Source of the DNA: Sphingomonas sp. CBMAI 2297 | GTDB taxonomy: Bacteria; Pseudomonadota; Alphaproteobacteria; Sphingomonadales; Sphingomonadaceae | Assembly (NCBI RefSeq): GCF_029870595.1 | Contig: NZ_JAPDIR010000021.1 | Span: 26,139 to 90,138 of the forward strand | Reading direction: 5' to 3' | Length of the DNA: 64,000 nt | Shown: in pieces, positions 57,829-64,000 of the stretch | How the letters are laid out: every line of letters starts with the position of its first letter | Position numbering within the stretch: position 1 is the stretch's first letter | Notes under the pieces: model-generated | What the model saw: only the letters and a program-made list of their open reading frames with translations | Told to the model about the DNA's origin: nothing | The model's database searches: none | Made by a program: the position numbers and the translations under genes

Positions 57829-58822
57829 TCGGGCCCTCATAGGCTTCGACGATCCGGCCGACGATCGGATGGCGGACCACATCGGCGGTGCTGAAGCGCG
57901 AGAAGGCGATGCCCTCGACGCCCTCGAGCCGCCGTGTCGCGTCGTTCAGGCCCGAGGCGGGCGGGCCGCCGGGCAAGTCGACCTGGTTGGGGTCGCCGCA
58001 GATCACCATCCGGCTGTTCTGGCCGAAGCGAGTGAGGAACATCTTCATCTGCGCGGGCGTGGTGTTCTGCGCCTCGTCGAGGATGACGAACGCATCGGCC
58101 AGGGTGCGGCCGCGCATGAAGGCGATCGGGGCGATCTCGATCTCGCCGCTCGCGATGCGCCGCTCGACCTGCTCGGCGGGCAGGCAATCATAGAGCGCGT
58201 CGTAGATCGGGCGGAGATAGGGATCGACCTTTTCTTTCATGTCGCCGGGCAGGAAGCCCAGCCGCTCGCCGGCCTCCACGGCGGGGCGGGAAAGGATCAG
58301 CCGCTGGACGCTGCCGGTGATCAGCTGCGCCACGGCCTGCGCCACGGCGAGATAGGTCTTGCCGGTGCCCGCCGGGCCCAGGGCGAAGATCATGTCGTTC
58401 GAGACGAGCGCGCGCATATATTGCGTCTGCGCGACGGAGCGGGGCACGATCGTCTTCTTGCGCGTGCGGATCATGATCTGGGGCGGGGCGTTGCCATTGT
58501 CCGCCTTGATGATGCCGGTGAGCGTCGGCTCGCTCGACATGGCGATCACCGCGTCGATCAGCCCGGTATCGACTTCCTCGCCGCGGATGACGCGGGCATG
58601 GAGCTCCTGCAGCACCTCGCGGGCATGGGCGACGGCTTCGGCCGACCCCTCGATCTGCACGCGCTGGCCGCGGGCATGGATATACACGCCGAGCCGCTCT
58701 TCCAGGGCGAGGATGTTGCTGTCGAACTCGCCGAAGAGCTGGGGCAGGAGCTGGGGCTTGTCGAAATTCACCTCGGCGCGGCTGCGTTCACCGGACTGGG
58801 CGGGGACAGGCTTGCGGCTCAT
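57821..58822 (-). CDS. phoH: PhoH family protein (PhoH-like ATPase)
   Basis: Cytoplasmic ATPase of 333 residues. An N-terminal KH-like part covers about 25-110 (GVYIHARGQRVQIEG). The ATPase domain carries Walker A FALGPAGTGKTYLAV near 145, SRPAVEAGERLGFLPGD, and Walker B FVILDEAQNTTP. Proteins of this family act with YbeY, probably as an RNA helicase or nuclease partner. The ATG at 58822 is chosen because upstream frame has no coding character. No Pho box is evident before it. Confidence 0.95.
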   Translation of the reverse strand: MSRKPVPAQSGERSRAEVNFDKPQLLPQLFGEFDSNILALEERLGVYIHARGQRVQIEGSAEAVAHAREVLQELHARVIRGEEVDTGLIDAVIAMSSEPTLTGIIKADNGNAPPQIMIRTRKKTIVPRSVAQTQYMRALVSNDMIFALGPAGTGKTYLAVAQAVAQLITGSVQRLILSRPAVEAGERLGFLPGDMKEKVDPYLRPIYDALYDCLPAEQVERRIASGEIEIAPIAFMRGRTLADAFVILDEAQNTTPAQMKMFLTRFGQNSRMVICGDPNQVDLPGGPPASGLNDATRRLEGVEGIAFSRFSTADVVRHPIVGRIVEAYEGPNA

Positions 58823-59047
58823 GCGGCTCCTTCGCGCTGAAAAATGTTGAATCTCTTGATGGCCCCGCGCGTGCGCGCGATCGCCGACAGTCCAACGCGC
58901 GTAGCGGCGCTGCGTGTCAAAGCGAAGACGATGCGGGCGGTTCCCTGGCGCATGCGATATGGGGAGAGTGGCAGAGCTTTTCCAACTTGGACAGGGGGAA
59001 TGCGGCGGCCGCTTCAACGAAGCGATGGACTGTGCGATACGTGCCAC

Positions 59048-59470
59048 ATGGCCAGGGATGCGAAATCGCCTCAGCGGAAAAAGGCGCTGTCCTACGCGAA
59101 GGACCGCCGCAACGCCTATGGCCAGAACGACAAGGCCGCGCGCAAGGCGATCCCGGCGCGCAAGGCCGGCGAGAACCGCAGGGCGCGGCGCAAGGCCGGC
59201 CATGCGCTGGCAGTGATCGAGCGGCTCGACGCGCCGGTTGCCGATATGGTCGAGAGCGCGCTGCGCCATGACATCGAGCGCGTCGGTGGTTGGACCAAGG
59301 CGGCGGATATGCCGTTGGGCGATTATGTCGCCAGCCGGAAGGCCTGGGCCGAGCGCCGGATCGGGAGCAATGCCCGGGTCCGCGCCGAGGTGGAGCGCCA
59401 GCGCTCCGCCCCGGACTTCAACGGCATGATCTCCGTCTGCAGCGACATTCGCTTCCCGCCGGAAGACTAG
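59048..59470 (+). CDS. Hypothetical basic protein
   Basis: A 140-residue protein rich in Arg, Lys and Ala in its first 60 residues (DAKSPQRKKALSYAKDRRNA, ARKAGENRRARRKAGHAL), which suggests nucleic-acid or ribosome association. The second half includes WTKAADMPLGDYVASRK and ends FPPED. No family is recognised. It lies between miaB and phoH on the opposite strand. The 225 nt upstream hold its promoter and that of phoH, without other features. Confidence 0.7.
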   Translation: MARDAKSPQRKKALSYAKDRRNAYGQNDKAARKAIPARKAGENRRARRKAGHALAVIERLDAPVADMVESALRHDIERVGGWTKAADMPLGDYVASRKAWAERRIGSNARVRAEVERQRSAPDFNGMISVCSDIRFPPED

Positions 59471-59845
59471 GTTGAGGACTCATATTCTCCAGCGTCATCC
59501 CCGCTATCCCTTCAACCGCCCCCTTCACCCGTCACCCCCGCGAAGGCGGGGGTCCAGGGCCAGGGGCAAGGACGGCGCGGCTCGCCTTGCCGTTTCCGGC
59601 ACGCACCCGCGTGATTGCTTCGATCGTCCCTTACTACCCTGGATCCCCGCCTGCGCGGGGATGACGGGTGTGGTTTCAAGGGCTTGTTTTGGTTCTCAAC
59701 CAGGTTGAGGACTCATATTCCTCCTTCGTCACCCCGGCCTTGCGCCGGGGTCCTGCTGTCTCGCCAGTGCAAGAAGAAGCGGGATCCCGGCGCAAGGCCG
59801 GGATGACGGTGAAAGATCAGATACTTGTTTGGGTTCTCAACCTAG
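59467..59845. repeat. Two tandem repeat modules bounded by CTAGGTTGAG / CTCAACCTAG
   Basis: The outer ends CTAGGTTGAG (59467-59476) and CTCAACCTAG (59836-59845) are perfect inverted repeats, and each supplies the stop codon of a converging gene. Inside, two modules each begin GGTTGAGGACTCATATTC and end GGTTCTCAACC. Module 1 carries the family A double hairpin (59530-59667); module 2 carries hairpins of CACCCCGGCC-type and a mirror GCCGGGATGACG (59727-59808). It probably terminates both genes. No gene is seen inside. Confidence 0.85.
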
Positions 59846-61176
59846 GCCGCCGCGTGGACCACTTCCGTGCCGCTCAGCGAATTGGCGAAGCCCTCGGCGA
59901 TTTCCACCTCGACCATGTCGCCGATCCCGGCATCGGTATCGAGGTAGACCGACTGGAGCCAGGGCGACTTGCCGAGCATCTGGCCGGGAAGCTTGCCCTG
60001 GCGCTCGATCAGCACTGCGCAGGTCTTGCCGGCGGTCGCCCGGTTGAAGGCGAGCTGATCGCGGTTGAGCGCCGCCTGGAGGCGCTGCAGGCGCTCGTCC
60101 ATCACTTCGGCCGGGACGAATCCGTCCGCCATCTCCGCGGCGGGCGTGCCCGGGCGCGGGCTGTACTTGAAGCTGAAGCACTGGGCATAGCCGACCGCGT
60201 CGACCAGCCGCAGCGTCTCCTCGAACTCGGCGTCGGTCTCGCCCGGGAAACCGACGATGAAATCGCCCGACAGCGCGATGTCGGGCCGGGCGGCGCGAAC
60301 GCGATCGAGGATCTTCAGATAGGAATCGCGGGTGTGGCTGCGGTTCATCGCCTTGAGGACGCGGTCGCTCCCGGCCTGTACCGGCAAATGCAGGAAGGGC
60401 ATCAGCTTCGCCACTTCGGCATGGGCGCGGATCAGGCCCTCGCGCATGTCGTTGGGGTGGCTGGTGGTGTAGCGGATGCGCTCCAGCCCCTCGATCCGGT
60501 CGAGCGCGCGGATCAGGCCGTGCAGCCCGGTGCCGGCATCGTCGTCCCAGGCATTGACGTTCTGGCCGAGCAGCGTGATCTCGCGCGCGCCGGCATCGAC
60601 CAGCGCCCTGGCTTCGTCGACCAGTTCGGCAAAGGGCCGGCTGATCTCGGCGCCGCGCGTATAGGGCACGACGCAATAGGTGCAGAACTTGTCGCAGCCT
60701 TCCTGCACGGTGAGGAAGGCGGTGGGGCCGACCTTGCGGCGGCGGGGCAGCGCGCCGAACTTGCTGAGCGCCGGCATGTCGGTGTCGAGGGTCGCCTGGC
60801 CGCTGGCGGCCTTCGCCACCAGCTCGGGCAGGTTGTGATAGGCTTGCGGCCCCACGACGACATCGACCCTGGCGCGGCGGACGATCTCCTCGCCCTCGGC
60901 CTGGGCGACGCAGCCGGCGATGGCGATCATCGGCTCCGCGCGCCCGTCGGCACGCGCGCCCTTCCGCAGGCGGCCGATGTCCGAATAGACCTTCTCGGTC
61001 GCCTTCTCGCGGATGTGGCAGGTGTTGAGCACGACGAGATCGGCGGCCTCGCCCTCGGCGGCGGCGGTCATGCCCTGCGCGGCCATCAGCTCGGCCATGC
61101 GCTCGCCGTCATAGACGTTCATCTGGCAGCCGAACGACTTGACCTGGAAGGTCCGGGGATTCTTGGGAGCGTTCAT
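59842..61176 (-). CDS. miaB: tRNA-2-methylthio-N6-dimethylallyladenosine synthase
   Basis: Radical-SAM methylthiotransferase acting on A37 of tRNAs. The 444-residue protein has the N-terminal UPF0004 domain with cluster cysteines in SFGCQMNVYD, LNTCHIREKA and AIAGCVAQAEG. The radical-SAM motif is CDKFCTYCVVPYTRG near residue 150, and a C-terminal TRAM domain is present. The ATG at 61176 (MNAPKNPRTFQVKSFGC) was preferred to one 11 codons upstream that enters repeat DNA. The order miaB-phoH-ybeY-corC is conserved. Confidence 0.96.
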   Translation of the reverse strand: MNAPKNPRTFQVKSFGCQMNVYDGERMAELMAAQGMTAAAEGEAADLVVLNTCHIREKATEKVYSDIGRLRKGARADGRAEPMIAIAGCVAQAEGEEIVRRARVDVVVGPQAYHNLPELVAKAASGQATLDTDMPALSKFGALPRRRKVGPTAFLTVQEGCDKFCTYCVVPYTRGAEISRPFAELVDEARALVDAGAREITLLGQNVNAWDDDAGTGLHGLIRALDRIEGLERIRYTTSHPNDMREGLIRAHAEVAKLMPFLHLPVQAGSDRVLKAMNRSHTRDSYLKILDRVRAARPDIALSGDFIVGFPGETDAEFEETLRLVDAVGYAQCFSFKYSPRPGTPAAEMADGFVPAEVMDERLQRLQAALNRDQLAFNRATAGKTCAVLIERQGKLPGQMLGKSPWLQSVYLDTDAGIGDMVEVEIAEGFANSLSGTEVVHAAA

Positions 61177-61202
61177 GATTGGCGGGGCTATAGCCAAATC
61201 CT

Positions 61203-61513
61203 TCGTCATGCTGAACTTGTTTCAGCATCCAAGGTGCAGCGGGCGAGCCTGTCGCCTGTGGAGGGTTGGACCCTGAAGCAAGTTGGCGCTTATCCCGTAA
61301 AGACAAGTGCACCCCGTTCCGTCATCCCCGCGACGGCGGGGATCCAGGGCCAGGCGCGGCACAGGCGCAAGGAATTCCTGGCACTTCCGGAGAGCGTTCG
61401 CGCGGTGGTACCGATATCCCGCAACTACCCTGGATCCCCGCCTGCGCGGGGATGACGGCTATCGGGCGCGCCCTGTCCCAAGGGGATAAATGCCAAACAA
61501 GTTCAGGGTGACG
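61203..61513. repeat. Nested repeats: family A element inside family B element
   Basis: The outer blocks are family B: CGTCATGCTGAACTTGTTTC at the left, a GGCGCTTATCCCGTAAAGAC stretch, and a right part CAAGGGGATAAATGCC followed by AAACAAGTTCAGGGTGACG. Between 61319 and 61457 they are interrupted by a family A double hairpin (CGTCATCCCCGC...GCGGGGATCC...GGATCCCCGC...GCGGGGATGACGG). This looks like insertion of one repeat into another. It fills the gap between miaB and plsC. Confidence 0.8.
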
Positions 61514-61518
61514 ATTGG

Positions 61519-62406
61519 TTATTCGGTCGTCCCCGGCTTCGGCCGGTATCCGATCGGGTCCTCGGCGAAGCGGAAGGTGCGGAGCGGCTGGCCCAGCGCG
61601 GCCACCAGCGCCTCCTCGATCCGCCGCCGGCTCTCCGCGGCGATCACCTTGCGCCCGGGAAAGTCGCGCGGATGGAAGGGCTCGAGGAAATGCACGTCGA
61701 GCCGGAAGCTGCCCTTGCGGCCGAGCACGCGCTTCGCGTTGTTGAGGCCGGTCTCCTGGCCGATCCAGCAGATATCGTCCGCCGCCGCCCCGTAATCGAG
61801 CATCACCGGCTGTACCATCACGCCGGGCGGTGGCGGTTCGAGCACGCGCAGCATCGGCGTCTTGAAGGGGAGGAGCGACTTGCCGTCGGTGGTGGTGCCC
61901 TCGGGAAAGACAGTGATCGCCCAGGTCTCCGCCAGCGCGTCGCGCAGCTCGTTGATCTGCTCGGCCACGCCCAGGCGGTTCTCGCGCTTCACATAGACGG
62001 TGCGGTTGAGCCCGGCGAGCCAGCCGACAATGGGTGAGCTCCGGATCTCGGCCTTGGCGATGAAGGCCGTGCCGCTGGCCCCGCCCAGCGCCAATATGTC
62101 GATCCAGCTCAGATGGTTGGAGATGTAGAAGACGTCGCGCTTCAGGTGCGTGCCGATGCGGTTGATCCGCGCGCCGCAGATCCGGGCAGCGAAGGAGAGG
62201 AAATAGCGCGGCCAGGGCGAGGGCGCGCGGACGAGGCGGAAGAGATAGTGGAGCGGCACGAGCAGCAGCAGCGCCAGTGCGAGCATCGCCACGCGCCATC
62301 CCATGCGGCACCGCTCGGCCAGGGTGAGCGGCGTGCCATGGCCCTGGATCGCGTCCTCGCGCCGGCGCGCGGCGCGCTGGCCCCGGGTTTCGCCGGTGCC
62401 CGGCAC
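61519..62406 (-). CDS. plsC: 1-acyl-sn-glycerol-3-phosphate acyltransferase-like protein
   Basis: Lysophospholipid acyltransferase of about 295 residues. A membrane helix near residues 36-58 precedes the catalytic NHLSWIDIL (the H-x4-D motif), KAEIRSSPIVGWLAG, and FPEGTTTDGKSLLPFKT. A role in phosphatidic acid or ornithine-lipid synthesis is possible. The GTG at 62406 lies just after the fur stop; a shorter start at MGWRVAML (62304) is possible. It is co-oriented with fur and miaB. Confidence 0.9.
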   Translation of the reverse strand: MPGTGETRGQRAARRREDAIQGHGTPLTLAERCRMGWRVAMLALALLLLVPLHYLFRLVRAPSPWPRYFLSFAARICGARINRIGTHLKRDVFYISNHLSWIDILALGGASGTAFIAKAEIRSSPIVGWLAGLNRTVYVKRENRLGVAEQINELRDALAETWAITVFPEGTTTDGKSLLPFKTPMLRVLEPPPPGVMVQPVMLDYGAAADDICWIGQETGLNNAKRVLGRKGSFRLDVHFLEPFHPRDFPGRKVIAAESRRRIEEALVAALGQPLRTFRFAEDPIGYRPKPGTTE

Positions 62407-62407
62407 C

Positions 62408-62830
62408 TCAGCTCTTGCGGTCGAGCGCGACGCCGTAGAGCTCCATGCGGTGATCGACCAGGCGGAAGCCCAGCCGCTCGGCGATCTGCTTCTGCAGCTG
62501 CTCGAGCTCGGGATCGACGAACTCGATCACTTCGCCCGTCTCGACGTTGATCAGGTGATCGTGATGCGCTTCGGGCGAAGGCTCGTAGCGGGCGCGGCCG
62601 TCGCCGAAATCGTGCCGGTCGAGGATGCCGGCCTCCTCGAACAGGCGCACGGTGCGATAGACCGTGGCGATCGAGATGCCCGGATCGATGGCCGAGGCGC
62701 GCTCATAGACCTTCTCGACATCGGGATGATCCTCCGCATCGGAGAGGACGCGCGCAATCACCTTGCGCTGTTCGGTGATGCGCAGCCCCTTCTCGTGGCA
62801 GAGCGCTTCGAGATCGATCTTACGGCCCAT
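62408..62830 (-). CDS. fur: Fur-family ferric uptake regulator
   Basis: Metal-responsive repressor of 140 residues. The N-terminal winged helix has GLRITEQRKVIARVL and ISIATVYRTVRLFEEAG. The metal sites follow in ARYEPSPEAHHDHLINVETG and IEFVDPELEQLQ. The CxxC zinc motif of E. coli Fur is absent, as in many alphaproteobacterial members. Alphaproteobacterial Fur homologs may respond to manganese (Mur) rather than iron; the sequence does not decide. The ATG at 62830 (MGRKIDLEALC) is the family start. Confidence 0.93.
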   Translation of the reverse strand: MGRKIDLEALCHEKGLRITEQRKVIARVLSDAEDHPDVEKVYERASAIDPGISIATVYRTVRLFEEAGILDRHDFGDGRARYEPSPEAHHDHLINVETGEVIEFVDPELEQLQKQIAERLGFRLVDHRMELYGVALDRKS

Positions 62831-62899
62831 GGGCGCGATGTAGCGTGGGCGGGCCGAAGTTGGAAGACTGGGGCGGAGAAAAGGCGGGGGCAACGAAAA

Positions 62900-62927
62900 G
62901 GCCGGCCCGGAGCGTTCCGGACCGGCC
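62900..62927 (-). terminator. Rho-independent terminator of the mucR gene
   Basis: On the minus strand GGCCGG and CCGGCC, with an inner TCCGG/CCGGA, form an 11-bp stem with one mismatch, followed by TTTTCGTT. It starts 25 nt after the mucR stop, so mucR is probably monocistronic and fur has its own promoter. Confidence 0.85.
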
Positions 62928-62951
62928 CATCCTGTTTCGGTGCGTTGCGGC

Positions 62952-63365
62952 TCAGCGCTTGCGGCGCTTGGTGCCCAGGCCGATCTTCTTGGCCAGGCTG
63001 CGGCGCTGCTCGGCATAATTCGGGGCGACCATCGGATAATCGGCCGGCAGGTTCCACTTGGCGCGGTACTGCTCCGGCGTCATCTGATAGTGCGTCATCA
63101 AGTGACGCTTCAGCATCTTGAGCTTCTTGCCGTCCTCGAGGCACACGATATAGTCGGGCTTCACCGAGGCGCGAATGGAAACGGCAGGCTCCTGCTTCAC
63201 TTCGGGCTCGGCGGCAACGCGGCCAAGACCCGAGAGCGCGCCATGCACGTTCTGGATGAGAGTCGGAAGGTCGGAGACCGACACGCTATTGTTGCTGACA
63301 TGCGCCGCAACAATATCCGCCGTCAGCGTGACCAGCGTTTCATCAATCTCGGCTTGCGTTTCCAT
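62952..63365 (-). CDS. mucR: MucR/Ros-type zinc-finger transcriptional regulator
   Basis: Alphaproteobacterial global regulator of 137 residues that silences AT-rich DNA and controls exopolysaccharide, virulence and cell-cycle genes. The N-terminal oligomerisation part precedes the finger VCLEDGKKLKMLKRHLMTHY with C75, D78, H88 and H92; the second cysteine of Ros is Asp here, a known variant of the fold. The conserved MTPEQYRAKWNLPADYPMVA follows and the basic tail ends GTKRRKR. The ATG at 63365 has AAAGGAAAAAG upstream. The 108-nt upstream region contains AT-rich dyads suited to autoregulation. Confidence 0.94.
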   Translation of the reverse strand: METQAEIDETLVTLTADIVAAHVSNNSVSVSDLPTLIQNVHGALSGLGRVAAEPEVKQEPAVSIRASVKPDYIVCLEDGKKLKMLKRHLMTHYQMTPEQYRAKWNLPADYPMVAPNYAEQRRSLAKKIGLGTKRRKR

Positions 63366-63473
63366 CTTTTTCCTTTCGACCCGGCGAAGACGACTATAAC
63401 TCGTCGCCCGGCGTCACCCTATCGGACCATTTCGGATCAAACGCAAGACCATATTTGCAGATATCTGTAAGTC

Positions 63474-63950
63474 TCACTCCAGATCCCGAGCATAGGTATG
63501 GGCATCGAACAACTGCCCGCCATGTCCTCGATAATAGTCTCTGCGCTCGCCGACCTTTTCGAAGCCTTCGTGACGGTAGAGCCAGACGGCATCGTTTCCT
63601 GAACGGACCTCGAGATGAAGGCGCGTGACGCCGCGGTTGCGGGCTTCCTCGATCGCCGCGCGGAGCAGCGCGCCGGCAACGCCGCGGCGGCGGGCGGCGG
63701 GGCGGGTGGCGAGGAGCAGCAGCTCGGCTTCGTCGGCGATGGCGCGGGTGAGGGCGAAGCCGGCATCCTGCCCGTCGATGCTGGCGACCACCAGCCAGAC
63801 GCCGGGGAGCGAGAGCATGCCGAGGCACTGGGCGCTGGTCCAGGCCTCGCCATAGCGGGGGTCGAACGCTTCCTGCATGATGCGGCCGACGCTCTGGAGG
63901 TCGTGCGCGCCGCCTTCGCGCAGCTCGACCAGGTTGATCGTGCCGCTCAT
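63474..63950 (-). CDS. rimI: Ribosomal protein S18-alanine N-acetyltransferase-like
   Basis: GNAT acetyltransferase of 158 residues with the acetyl-CoA-binding motif ATRPAARRRGVAGALL near residues 80-96 and LEVRSGNDAVWLYRHEGFEKVGERRDYY, the typical RimI ending. It follows tsaB with an ATGA overlap, the standard tsaB-rimI arrangement. In this family the target may be S18 or other proteins. Confidence 0.92.
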   Translation of the reverse strand: MSGTINLVELREGGAHDLQSVGRIMQEAFDPRYGEAWTSAQCLGMLSLPGVWLVVASIDGQDAGFALTRAIADEAELLLLATRPAARRRGVAGALLRAAIEEARNRGVTRLHLEVRSGNDAVWLYRHEGFEKVGERRDYYRGHGGQLFDAHTYARDLE

Positions 63951-64000
63951 GCCAGGCCCCGCTCGGCGAGCGTCTTCGCGTCGGGCGCGCGGCCATAGAC
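63947..64000 (-). CDS. tsaB: Partial tsaB (C-terminus only)
   Basis: Only the last 17 codons are inside the window: VYGRAPDAKTLAERGLA, then a TGA overlapping the rimI ATG. This ending and the rimI neighbour match TsaB, the partner of TsaD in threonylcarbamoyladenosine (t6A) synthesis for tRNA. The rest lies beyond the right edge. Confidence 0.8.
   Translation of the reverse strand, partial: VYGRAPDAKTLAERGLA

Noticed and set aside
59467..59845. CRISPR array or tandem spacer structure
   Set aside because: Only two modules with different cores and palindromic hairpins; there is no regular repeat-spacer pattern and no cas gene.

Overview
The window is GC-rich (mid to high 60s percent by eye), densely coded alphaproteobacterial chromosome, most likely from a sphingomonad (Sphingomonas or close relative). 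The grounds are several TonB-dependent receptors including a TonB-Xanth-Caul type, a MucR/Ros-type regulator, an FnrN-type FNR, GTTC-N7-GTTC LexA-type boxes, a class Ia ribonucleotide reductase without an ATP-cone, and many short GC-rich palindromic intergenic repeats. No rRNA operon, CRISPR array, insertion sequence or prophage was recognised.

Region 1 (1-15.8 kb, minus strand) is a cobalamin (B12) salvage and uptake cluster carrying two cobalamin riboswitches. Riboswitch 2 leads btuB2-cobO-btuF-btuC-btuD-phyH. Riboswitch 1 leads btuB1-membrane protein-DUF1636-cobT-phosphatase-cobS-cobC-cbiB-cobQ-cobU. Most neighbours overlap by ATGA, GTGA or similar. No corrin-ring genes are present, so the cluster encodes import, adenosylation and nucleotide-loop assembly.

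Region 2 (16-25 kb) holds a two-component system divergent from a TonB receptor and a secreted purple-acid-phosphatase-like enzyme, then tRNA-Lys, folK, a family 5 uracil-DNA glycosylase and an Asp/Glu racemase.

Region 3 (25-46 kb) holds aguB, lnt, metK with a structured leader, two degenerate EAL proteins, trmB, a Tat-exported PLP enzyme, an FNR regulator with its box, an acetyltransferase, an amidase, an EmrAB-like pump, and nrdA/nrdB separated by four small genes. The region before nrdA carries LexA-, CtrA- and NrdR-like motifs.

Region 4 (46-50 kb) is the accessory part: an AT-richer two-gene operon (DUF4747-like protein plus four-helix membrane protein) below a LexA-type box, an outer-membrane protein, an HTH protein, and a 279-bp tandem duplication. 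The operon is the best candidate here for a little-described system, possibly anti-phage.

Region 5 (50-64 kb) holds a lipase, cytochrome c', an S9 peptidase, a divergent MFS/LysR pair, and a conserved housekeeping run on the minus strand (tsaB-rimI-mucR-fur-plsC-miaB-phoH-ybeY-corC). In many alphaproteobacteria corC is followed by lnt-metK-trmB. Here those genes lie 30 kb away on the other strand, and repeat elements lie at both edges of the interval, which suggests a 30-kb inversion.
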